In this document: positions 1 through 5,642 of the stretch, one piece after another
Numbering within the stretch: position 1 is the first letter of the stretch
Layout: every line of letters begins with the position of its first letter
From: DATKSS01 sp035533335
GTDB lineage: Bacteria > Chloroflexota > Dormibacteria > Dormibacterales > Dormibacteraceae
Assembly (NCBI GenBank): GCA_035533335.1
Contig: DATLUC010000128.1
Location: forward strand, 1 to 9,055
Direction: 5' to 3'
DNA: 9,055 nucleotides
Position numbers and translations under genes: made by a program
Notes under the pieces: generated by a model
The model's database searches: none
The model's input: the letters and a program-made list of their open reading frames with translations, nothing else
What the model was told of the DNA's origin: nothing

Positions 1-562
1 GGAGGCGCCGCTGGCCGCCCCGGGCACCGCGGTGGTCGCAGCCCTGGAGGGCACGCGCCCGCTCCTGGTCGAGATCCAGAGCCTGGTCAACCAGACCGAC
101 AACGCCATGGTCCGCCGGATCGCCAACGGCATCGACATCAATCGCCTGCACATGATCCTGGCCGTGCTCGAAAAACGGCTGGAGCACAAGTTCGGGAAGT
201 CGGACATCTTTGTCAACGTGGCGGGTGGGATCCGTGTCACGGAACCAGCCGCCGACCTTGGTCTTGCCCTGTCGATCGTCAGCAACCAGAACAACAGGCC
301 CCTGCCGGACGGCCTGGTTGTGATCGGTGAGCTGGGTTTGGCGGGCGAGGTGCGTCGCGTGGGCCAGCTCGAGCGCCGCCTCCAGGAGGCGGCCAGGCAC
401 GGCCTCACGCGCGCTTTGATTCCGGCCGGCGCCAAAGCCGGTCGGCCATCCGGCCTCGACGTGGTCGAGGTCCGGACGGTGGCGGAGGCCGTCTCCGCCG
501 CATTTCCTTCACCTATGAGGTCCGGCGCATTCATCAAGGAGGCCGGTTTAACGGTCTCTTGA
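1..562 (+). CDS. radA: DNA repair protein RadA, C-terminal part (5' end outside window)
   Basis: RadA (Sms) is a RecA-like, DnaB-like ATPase that promotes branch migration and processing of recombination intermediates in the cytoplasm. Only the last 186 residues are visible; the frame is open from base 2, so the zinc finger, Walker motifs and KNRFG motif lie upstream of the window. What is present is the Lon-protease-like C-terminal domain, recognisable from EGTRPLLVEIQSLV near the start, then NGIDINRLHMILAVLEKR, then the stretch from VNVAGGIRV through EPAADLGLALSI to VVIGELGLAGEVR. This domain is non-proteolytic in RadA and serves as a scaffold for the ring. The last ~25 residues are poorly conserved. 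A GTG at base 32 could be taken for a start, but family-like sequence (PGTAVVA) continues upstream of it, so the gene is truncated by the window, not short. It ends 11 bases before yacL, as part of the same + strand block. Confidence 0.95.
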   Translation, partial: EAPLAAPGTAVVAALEGTRPLLVEIQSLVNQTDNAMVRRIANGIDINRLHMILAVLEKRLEHKFGKSDIFVNVAGGIRVTEPAADLGLALSIVSNQNNRPLPDGLVVIGELGLAGEVRRVGQLERRLQEAARHGLTRALIPAGAKAGRPSGLDVVEVRTVAEAVSAAFPSPMRSGAFIKEAGLTVS

Positions 563-568
563 GGAGGT
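562..568 (+). promoter_or_regulatory. Strong ribosome binding site of yacL
   Basis: A full AGGAGGT Shine-Dalgarno sequence overlaps the last base of the radA stop codon and sits 5 bases before the GTG at 574. It fixes the yacL start and is the best ribosome binding site in the window. Confidence 0.85.
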
Positions 569-573
569 AATCC

Positions 574-1659
574 GTGAAGCGTTCCGAGTATCTCGCCCGA
601 TGGATCGGCGGGGGGCTCGGAGTGATCGGTGGTTTCGCGCTCGGTTATTTCATGGTCCGAGGAATTGGGACGACCCGCCCCGGATACATCATCATCGGGC
701 TGACCACGCTGGAAGGTTTGATCTTCGCCTATCTCGGCACGCCGTACGTGCTGGGAGGATGGCGGCGATTCAACTTCCGGCTGACGAGCACTCCGTTGCC
801 CGACCTTTTGAGCGGGCTCCTGGGCATGGTGATCGGCCTCGTCATCGCGGTGCTCATCGGCGTCTTCGTCCGCGACCTGGTGACCCCGTACGGCTACGCG
901 CTGTCGGCTGTGCTCGCCCTGCTCCTCGCCGCACAAGGAGCCTCCGTCGGCCTTACACGCCGGGCAGAGCTGACGTCACTGTTCTTCGGGGGTTCTCGTG
1001 ACGAGAATGCCAACCGGATCCCGGCCGTCCTCCTGGATACGTCGGTGATCATCGACGGACGGATCCTGGATATCGCCAAGACCGGGTTCGTCGACATGCC
1101 CCTGGTCATCCTGAGCTCGGTCCTGCGCGAGCTTCAGATGGTGGCGGACTCTGCCGACGCCACCCGACGGCGGCGCGGCCGGCGCGGACTCGATGTCCTG
1201 ACCGACATGCAGAAGGATCCGTCGATCAGGCTCCAGGTCACCGAAGACGACGCACCGCCAGGGACGGAGATCGACGCTCATCTCGTCAAGATGGCCAAGC
1301 GCAAGCACTGGGCGATCATGACCAACGACTTCAACCTCAACCGCATCGCGAGGCTGGAAGGCGTGGTCGTCTTGAACCTCAACGAGCTCGCGCAGGCGAT
1401 GCGCCCGGTGGCGATACCGGGCGAGGAGATCATCGTCACGGTCGCGCGCGAGGGCAAGGAGCCCGGGCAGGGCGTCGGCAGCCTGGACGATGGCACGATG
1501 GTCGTCGTCCAGAACGGGCGCCGCATGCTGAACCAGACCATTACTGCGGTCGTCACCTCGGTGATCCAGACGTCGGCCGGCCGGATGATCTTCGCCGAGC
1601 CTGCCGGCATGGACGTGCGCCGCGGCAACAACCGTCCCAAGCGCGAGGAGACCGCGTGA
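574..1659 (+). CDS. yacL: Membrane-anchored PIN-TRAM domain protein (YacL family)
   Basis: Predicted integral membrane protein with a cytoplasmic nuclease-like domain; the physiological substrate of the family is not well established. The 361 residues show four hydrophobic segments (about 12-29, 36-55, 78-100, 105-127), then a PIN domain (about 150-270) and a C-terminal TRAM domain (about 282-342), which is the usual YacL layout and length. The PIN acidic residues are visible: D155 in LLDTS, E186 in LRELQ, D234 in EIDAHL and D252 in TNDFN, so the metal site looks intact. RGRRGLDVL and DDGTMVVV are further family signatures, the latter in TRAM, a nucleic-acid-binding fold. The start is a GTG behind a perfect Shine-Dalgarno. 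The stop overlaps the ispD start by 4 bases. In Bacillus disA lies between radA and yacL; it is missing here. RNA cleavage or binding at the membrane is inferred from the domains. Confidence 0.92.
   Translation: MKRSEYLARWIGGGLGVIGGFALGYFMVRGIGTTRPGYIIIGLTTLEGLIFAYLGTPYVLGGWRRFNFRLTSTPLPDLLSGLLGMVIGLVIAVLIGVFVRDLVTPYGYALSAVLALLLAAQGASVGLTRRAELTSLFFGGSRDENANRIPAVLLDTSVIIDGRILDIAKTGFVDMPLVILSSVLRELQMVADSADATRRRRGRRGLDVLTDMQKDPSIRLQVTEDDAPPGTEIDAHLVKMAKRKHWAIMTNDFNLNRIARLEGVVVLNLNELAQAMRPVAIPGEEIIVTVAREGKEPGQGVGSLDDGTMVVVQNGRRMLNQTITAVVTSVIQTSAGRMIFAEPAGMDVRRGNNRPKREETA
1645..1650 (+). promoter_or_regulatory. Ribosome binding site of ispD, inside yacL
   Basis: GAGGAG lies 5 bases before the GTG at 1656, within the last codons of yacL. 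It supports the GTG inside the GTGA overlap as the ispD start. Confidence 0.65.
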
Positions 1660-2345
1660 CGGTCGGGGCGATCGTCGCCGCCGCCGGCTCCGGCTCGCGG
1701 CTTGGCCGCGGCAGCAAGGCTCTCGTGCGCCTCAACGGGCGCACGACGCTGGCGCGGGTGCTCGAGCTGTTCCTCGCGCTCGACGAGGTCGATAGGATCG
1801 TCGTGGTCGGGCCGCCCAGCCGGCTCGTGAACGCGGAGCGCGAGGTCGAGGCGATGCGTCCCCGCAAGCCGGTCGTCGTGAAGGCGGGAGGGGAAAGCAG
1901 GCAGGCGTCCGTGCGGGCCGGGCTGGCAGCGCTGGGTGACTGCGATTTCGTGCTGGTCCACGACGCCGCACGGCCGCTGGCCACCGCGACGCTGGTTCGG
2001 CGCGTGCTGGCGGCGGCGATGGAGTCCGGGGCGGCGTTCCCCGCCCTCGCGCCCCGCGATGCGGTGAAGCGAGTCGAGGGCAACCGGCTCGTGGAGAGCC
2101 TCGACCGATCCCGAATCGTGCTCGCCCAGACACCGCAGGCGTTTTCGTATGAGCTGCTCGCGCGCGCCCATCGCGAGGCGGCGGACGCGGGACTGGTGGG
2201 AGACGACGACGCGCAGCTGGTCGCCGCGACGGGTCACGCGGTGACGGTGGTGGAGGGTGAGCCTGCCAACATCAAGCTGACGACGCCCGAGGACTTCGAA
2301 GTGGTGGAGGCGCTCATCCGGGAGCAGGAAGCAGCCGCCCGGTGA
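1656..2345 (+). CDS. ispD: 2-C-methyl-D-erythritol 4-phosphate cytidylyltransferase (IspD)
   Basis: IspD transfers CMP from CTP to 2-C-methyl-D-erythritol 4-phosphate, giving CDP-ME, the third step of the MEP isoprenoid pathway in the cytoplasm. The 229 residues match the family length. Visible motifs are the N-terminal nucleotide loop AAAGSGSRLG with R15 and K21 (counterparts of E. coli R20 and K27), GGESRQASVRAGL at 78-90, VHDAARP at 101-107, AQTPQAF, and NIKLTTPEDF with K207. The region equal to TDDA...E reads VGDDDAQLVAATG, slightly off consensus. The gene starts at a GTG overlapping the yacL stop and ends in a second GTGA overlap with ispF, so yacL, ispD and ispF are likely translated in a coupled way. 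Having ispD beside ispF is common, and in some bacteria the two are fused; here they are separate proteins. Confidence 0.96.
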   Translation: MTVGAIVAAAGSGSRLGRGSKALVRLNGRTTLARVLELFLALDEVDRIVVVGPPSRLVNAEREVEAMRPRKPVVVKAGGESRQASVRAGLAALGDCDFVLVHDAARPLATATLVRRVLAAAMESGAAFPALAPRDAVKRVEGNRLVESLDRSRIVLAQTPQAFSYELLARAHREAADAGLVGDDDAQLVAATGHAVTVVEGEPANIKLTTPEDFEVVEALIREQEAAAR

Positions 2346-2809
2346 GGGTCGGGATCGGATACGACGTCCATCCGCTAGCGCCCGGCCGGGCGCTGATCAT
2401 CGGCGGCGTCCGCCTCGAGCATCCGACCGGGCTCGACGGGCACTCGGATGCAGACGTTCTCACCCACGCGGTGATCGATGCGCTGCTCGGAGCAGCGGGC
2501 CTCGGTGACATCGGAAGGCTGTTTCCGGCCGGCGACTCGAGGTTCAAAGATGCCTCGAGCCTCGACCTTCTGGTCAGCACGGCAGAGACGGTGCGCGCGA
2601 CCGGGTACCGGATCCTCAACGTCGACACCACCGTGATCGCCCAGGAGCCGCGGCTTGGACCGCACCTTCACGAGATGGCGCAGAAGCTGTCGACGGCGAT
2701 GAAGCTCAACCTCGGCCACGTCAACGTGAAGGCGACGTCGCCCGAAGGGTTGGGCGCGCTCGGCCATGCCCACGGCATCGCGGCCCAGGCGATCGCGCTC
2801 ATCGAGTAG
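2342..2809 (+). CDS. ispF: 2-C-methyl-D-erythritol 2,4-cyclodiphosphate synthase (IspF)
   Basis: IspF cyclises CDP-ME 2-phosphate to 2-C-methyl-D-erythritol 2,4-cyclodiphosphate with release of CMP, in the MEP pathway; the family forms homotrimers. At 155 residues it is full length. The zinc ligands D8, H10 and H42 are present at the same numbers as in E. coli, in GIGYDVHPL and HSDADVLTHAV, and T132 and E135 are kept in KATSPEGLG. The usual GRGEG segment, whose R142 and E144 line the end of the central trimer cavity in E. coli IspF, reads GHAHG here, with H142 and H144. The start is a GTG in a GTGA overlap with ispD. The nearest purine-rich stretch (2321-2329) is about 12 bases upstream, so initiation probably depends on coupling to ispD. 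A 103-base gap to cysS follows. Confidence 0.96.
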   Translation: MRVGIGYDVHPLAPGRALIIGGVRLEHPTGLDGHSDADVLTHAVIDALLGAAGLGDIGRLFPAGDSRFKDASSLDLLVSTAETVRATGYRILNVDTTVIAQEPRLGPHLHEMAQKLSTAMKLNLGHVNVKATSPEGLGALGHAHGIAAQAIALIE

Positions 2810-2822
2810 ACCGGGCCGGGCT

Positions 2823-2881
2823 GGAAGTACAGCTGTCCCCTTCGCCGGCCTGCGGTCCGGTACTTCCCCGCGGGCGGACAG
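2823..2881 (+). repeat. Interlocked inverted repeats upstream of cysS
   Basis: The 103-base gap between ispF and cysS holds a perfect 8-base inverted repeat, GGAAGTAC (2823-2830) with GTACTTCC (2860-2867). A second perfect pair, CTGTCC (2833-2838) with GGACAG (2876-2881), interlocks with it, so the RNA could form a pseudoknot. A third pairing, GTCCGG (2855-2860) with CCGGAC (2898-2903), would compete with the first stem and bring structure close to the cysS start. No run of T follows, so it does not look like a simple terminator, and the T-box consensus TGGNACCGCG is absent. A role as a cysS leader is inference; the 6-base pairings could arise by chance at this GC content. Confidence 0.4.
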
Positions 2882-2912
2882 GTGGTAGGCGCAAATCCCG
2901 GACACTTAGTGA

Positions 2913-4331
2913 GTGCCGCTTCGCCTCCACAACACGCTGACCGGGGTCAAGGAGGAGTTCATCCCCCTTGAGGCGGGGCATGTCCGCATGTACACGTGCG
3001 GTCCGACCGTATGGAACTTCGCGCACGTCGGCAACCTCCGCGCCTTCCTGTTCTACGACCTCATCCGCCGCCACCTCCAGGTGTCCGGCTACCGCGTGTC
3101 GCACGTGATGAACCTCACCGACATCGACGATCGGATCCTCGACCAGGCCACGCATGCTGGCACGAGCATCGCGGACTACGTCAAGCCCTACGTCGCAGCC
3201 TTCTTCGAAGACATGGCGTCGCTGCGCGCCCAACCGGCCGAGCATTATCCGCGCGCCACGGAACACATCCCCGAGATGGTCGCCATGATCAGCCGCCTCC
3301 TGGAGCAACAGAACGCCTATGTCGCCGACGGCGACGTGTACTTCCGCATCGCGAGCTTTCCCGCATACGGTGCCCTCTCGCACCTGGATCGCGGCGGCCT
3401 GCGCGCCGGCGCCCGAGTCGCCACGGACAAGTACGACAAGGAATCCGTGAGCGACTTCGCCCTCTGGAAGAAAGCCCAACCGGCGGACGATCAGCTGGGC
3501 GCCGCGTGGGATGCGCCTTTCGGCCGCGGCCGTCCTGGCTGGCACATCGAATGCTCAGCGATGAGCAAGCGTTACCTGGGCGACACGCTCGACATCCATG
3601 CGGGGGGAGTCGATTTGATGTTCCCGCACCACGAGAACGAGATCGCCCAGTCTGAGGCCGCCAACCACCAGACCTTCGCCCGCACGTGGCTGCACTCCGA
3701 GTACCTGAGTGACGCGACGGGGGAGAAGATGTCGAAGAGCACGGGTGGCTTCACCACGCTGCGCGACCTCGAGCGGGATGGGCACGACCCGGTCGCGGTC
3801 CGCTTCTTCCTGATCTCCAACGCCCACTACCGCTCACGGGTGCGCCTCAGCGTCGAGGGGCTGCATTCCGCCGCCGAGCAGGTGCGCCGCTTGCGTGAGC
3901 TCGCCGGCAGGCTGAAAAGAACCGAGCCGGCGACCGTCGACGACCCCGACCTGCTCCGCAGGATTGGCGATGCGAGGGTCGCCTATCGCGCCGCCCTCGA
4001 CGACGACCTCAATCTTCCGCAGGGGGTCGGGCTTGTCTTCGAGCTCGCGCGCGAGGCAAACGCCGCGCTGGACGCGGGCCGCGCCGGTCAGAAGGGTCTC
4101 GCCGCGCTGAGGGGGTTGCTGGACGAGGTCGATGCCCACCTCGACGTCATCCGCGAAGAAGAGCCCGGGCTGGCAGAAGAGATCGAACGCCTGATCGCCG
4201 AGCGTGAGGAATCGCGCAGGTCGCGTGACTTCCAGCGGGCGGACGAGATCCGCGATGAGCTGCGCCGGCGCGGGATCGCGCTGGAGGACTCGAAGGATGG
4301 AGTGAGGTGGCGCCGCGTCGCGACGTCGTGA
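2913..4331 (+). CDS. cysS: Cysteine--tRNA ligase (CysRS)
   Basis: Class I aminoacyl-tRNA synthetase that charges tRNA-Cys with cysteine using ATP. The 472 residues match the usual length. The HIGH motif reads HVGN (38-41) in the Rossmann domain, KMSKS lies at 272-276, and the four zinc ligands that give cysteine specificity are present: C29 in TCGPTVWN, C214 in WHIECSAMS, and H239 and E243 in FPHHENEIAQSEA. The C-terminal part (about 330-472) is helical and charged, ending in the REESRRSRDFQRADEIRDEL type segment that contacts tRNA. An in-frame TGA immediately precedes the GTG at 2913, so the start cannot lie upstream, and MPLRLHNTLTG matches the family N-terminus; no clear Shine-Dalgarno is seen. 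A 103-base structured gap precedes the gene. Its TGA directly abuts the stop of a convergent cupin gene. In Bacillus gltX and cysE lie between ispF and cysS; both are absent here. Confidence 0.97.
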   Translation: MPLRLHNTLTGVKEEFIPLEAGHVRMYTCGPTVWNFAHVGNLRAFLFYDLIRRHLQVSGYRVSHVMNLTDIDDRILDQATHAGTSIADYVKPYVAAFFEDMASLRAQPAEHYPRATEHIPEMVAMISRLLEQQNAYVADGDVYFRIASFPAYGALSHLDRGGLRAGARVATDKYDKESVSDFALWKKAQPADDQLGAAWDAPFGRGRPGWHIECSAMSKRYLGDTLDIHAGGVDLMFPHHENEIAQSEAANHQTFARTWLHSEYLSDATGEKMSKSTGGFTTLRDLERDGHDPVAVRFFLISNAHYRSRVRLSVEGLHSAAEQVRRLRELAGRLKRTEPATVDDPDLLRRIGDARVAYRAALDDDLNLPQGVGLVFELAREANAALDAGRAGQKGLAALRGLLDEVDAHLDVIREEEPGLAEEIERLIAEREESRRSRDFQRADEIRDELRRRGIALEDSKDGVRWRRVATS

Positions 4332-4865
4332 CTACGGGGGAAGGCCCGTACTGACCTCTCCGGTCTTGGGGTCGTAATAGTGGCGCGGGATGGTGGTGAT
4401 GTTCTTACCGAACAGGACCAGCTCCAGGGCGTAGTCGCCGATGCCCTGCTGGCTGTGGATGTCGCGCGGCGGGTCGAGCCAGGTCACGAACGATCCGGGC
4501 TCGAGCTCCTTCTCGTACAGCAGCCTGAGCCGGCCGCCGTCTTCGAGCTCCCAGTGCCGGTATCGGTCGCGTCCCTTCACGACACAGGCGACGCCCCACG
4601 AGTTGTGGTCATGGACGGGCGTTTCCTCGTGAGGCGAGAAGCGAGCCAGCATCAAGGTCAGGCCGTCGGGGTCGGTCTGCAGAAGCATGAAGGACGAATC
4701 GCCGCCGTGAAGGGCGCGCATCTCGCGCTCTTCGACGAACCCGGGAGCGCTCGCGGCGTTCGCCAGCAACCGCCCGACCTCGCGCAGGCTGTCGTCGGTC
4801 ACACCGCCCGAGAGCAGCGACCGGGCCTCTGTCATGAAACCGGCCACGGCGGCAGTTTCGCGCAC
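4332..4865 (-). CDS. Cupin-fold protein of the cysteine dioxygenase type
   Basis: Probable non-haem iron thiol dioxygenase or related metal-dependent double-stranded beta-helix enzyme; cysteine oxidation to cysteine sulfinate is the closest known activity, but the substrate is not proven by sequence. With the GTG at 4865 it has 177 residues. The cupin metal site is visible: H85 and H87 in VHDHNSWG, and H137 in DIHSQQGIGDY. The Glu of the standard cupin metal motif is replaced by Gly (G91), the pattern of three-histidine thiol dioxygenases in bacteria. The conserved tail LVLFGKNITTIPRHYYDP matches this family. The frame stays open to a GTG at 4937, but that start would run into rlmB. GTG 4865 has a TATGCT box 6 bases upstream, as for a leaderless message; ATG 4835 is the alternative. 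The gene is the only minus-strand gene here, lies tail to tail with cysS, and occupies the mrnC position of the Bacillus cluster. Confidence 0.85.
   Translation of the reverse strand: MRETAAVAGFMTEARSLLSGGVTDDSLREVGRLLANAASAPGFVEEREMRALHGGDSSFMLLQTDPDGLTLMLARFSPHEETPVHDHNSWGVACVVKGRDRYRHWELEDGGRLRLLYEKELEPGSFVTWLDPPRDIHSQQGIGDYALELVLFGKNITTIPRHYYDPKTGEVSTGLPP
4333..4350 (+). terminator. Hairpin just after the cysS stop, possible terminator
   Basis: TACGGG (4333-4338) and CCCGTA (4345-4350) form a perfect 6-base stem with a 6-base loop, two bases after the cysS stop codon and inside the last codons of the convergent cupin gene. There is no T-rich tail on either strand, so it is a weak candidate for ending cysS transcription or for separating the two converging transcripts. 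Other explanations include chance in GC-rich DNA. Confidence 0.3.
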
Positions 4866-4871
4866 GCCGAG

Positions 4872-4877
4872 AGCATA
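4872..4877 (-). promoter_or_regulatory. Possible -10 box for leaderless cupin transcript
   Basis: On the minus strand TATGCT (TANNNT class) lies 6 bases before the GTG at 4865, which would put the transcription start at the start codon. No Shine-Dalgarno precedes that GTG. No good -35 hexamer was found 16-18 bases upstream, so the call is tentative. The whole divergent gap to rlmB is about 30 bases, leaving little room for other sites. Confidence 0.4.
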
Positions 4878-4895
4878 GCCGTCAGGCTTTAGTTG

Positions 4896-5621
4896 ATGAG
4901 ACCGACCCGAAACGCCCCTGCGACAGTCCTGATCCACGGCCGAAACGCCGTGCTCGAGGCCGCGCGCGCCGGCAGGGTTTTGAAGGTTTACCAGGCCTCG
5001 GGCCTAGGTCATGACCCGCGCCTGGACGAGCTCGCGAAGCTGACCCGCATCGAGGTCGTGCCCGCCGAGCGCCTCGATGTGCTGGCGCCCGGAGTCCACC
5101 AGGGAGTCGCGGCCGAGCTGAAGCCCAGGCGCGAGTGGACGCTCAAAGAGCTGCTGGACACCAAGCCCTCGCTGCTGGTGGCCCTCGACTCGATCATGGA
5201 TCCGCAAAACCTCGGCGCCATCCTGCGGAGCGCCGAGGTGGCCGGCAGCGACGGCGCGATCGTGCCTGAGCACCGCAGCGCGCCCCTTTCCGCCGTCGCG
5301 GTCAAGGCCAGCTCGGGAGCCACGGAGCTGTTGCGGATCGCGAAGGTCTCAGGCATGCCTTCTGCGATCGCCGAGGTCAAGCGCTCCGGCGTCTGGTGCG
5401 TGGCGCTCGATCCGCGCGGCGAGATGCCGGCCTGGGAATTCGACTTCACGCAGGACGTGTGCCTGGTGGTGGGCAGCGAGGGTGAGGGAGTACATCGCCT
5501 GGTCAAGGAGCGCTGCGACGCCAGGGTCAAATTGCCGGTGGCCGGACATATCGCCAGCCTCAACGCCTCGGCAGCCGCCTCGGCCCTTCTGTACGAGGTC
5601 ATGCGACAGCGATCCAAATAG
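4896..5621 (+). CDS. rlmB: TrmH/SpoU-family rRNA (guanosine-2'-O)-methyltransferase, RlmB-like
   Basis: SAM-dependent 2'-O-methyltransferase of the SPOUT class; RlmB in E. coli methylates G2251 of 23S rRNA. The 241 residues carry an N-terminal L30e-like substrate-binding domain (about 8-76, with IHGRNAVLEA and HQGVAAEL) and the knotted catalytic domain. The three family motifs are seen: DPQNLGAILRSAEVAG (102-117, with N105 and R111), VVGSEGEGVHRLV (191-203) and LPVAGHIASLNASAAASALL (213-232), the trefoil-knot SAM site. The frame also offers a TTG at 4893, directly before the ATG at 4896; ATG is preferred. No Shine-Dalgarno is visible. Close paralogues methylate other rRNA or tRNA sites, so the exact target nucleotide is an inference supported by its place between cysS and yacP, as in Bacillus and, next to cysS, in Actinobacteria. 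Confidence 0.92.
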   Translation: MRPTRNAPATVLIHGRNAVLEAARAGRVLKVYQASGLGHDPRLDELAKLTRIEVVPAERLDVLAPGVHQGVAAELKPRREWTLKELLDTKPSLLVALDSIMDPQNLGAILRSAEVAGSDGAIVPEHRSAPLSAVAVKASSGATELLRIAKVSGMPSAIAEVKRSGVWCVALDPRGEMPAWEFDFTQDVCLVVGSEGEGVHRLVKERCDARVKLPVAGHIASLNASAAASALLYEVMRQRSK

Positions 5622-5628
5622 CTCGCTT

Positions 5629-5634
5629 TAGACT
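5629..5634 (+). promoter_or_regulatory. Possible -10 box ahead of the Clp_N-M50 gene
   Basis: TAGACT (TANNNT class) ends 8 bases before the ATG at 5643, in the 21-base gap after rlmB. No Shine-Dalgarno is present there, so a transcript starting at or just before the ATG is plausible. The -35 region is inside rlmB and shows no clear hexamer. Read-through from rlmB is equally possible. Confidence 0.3.
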
Positions 5635-5642
5635 GGTCGGCG

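Noticed and set aside
1278..2237. 319-residue minus-strand frame opposite yacL and ispD
   Set aside because: Low-complexity Arg/Ala/His-rich translation with no recognisable motif, wholly antisense to two clear genes.
2810..2912. T-box riboswitch before cysS
   Set aside because: The conserved TGGNACCGCG antiterminator sequence, a T-tailed terminator and a specifier-loop layout are all missing.
4380..4892. 170-residue + strand frame opposite the cupin gene
   Set aside because: It would make the region co-directional, but has no family signature, whereas the minus strand encodes a clear three-histidine cupin.
4866..4937. Longer N-terminus of the cupin from GTG 4937
   Set aside because: It would overlap the first ~42 bases of rlmB on the other strand and adds residues unlike the family; GTG 4865 has a TANNNT box at the leaderless distance.
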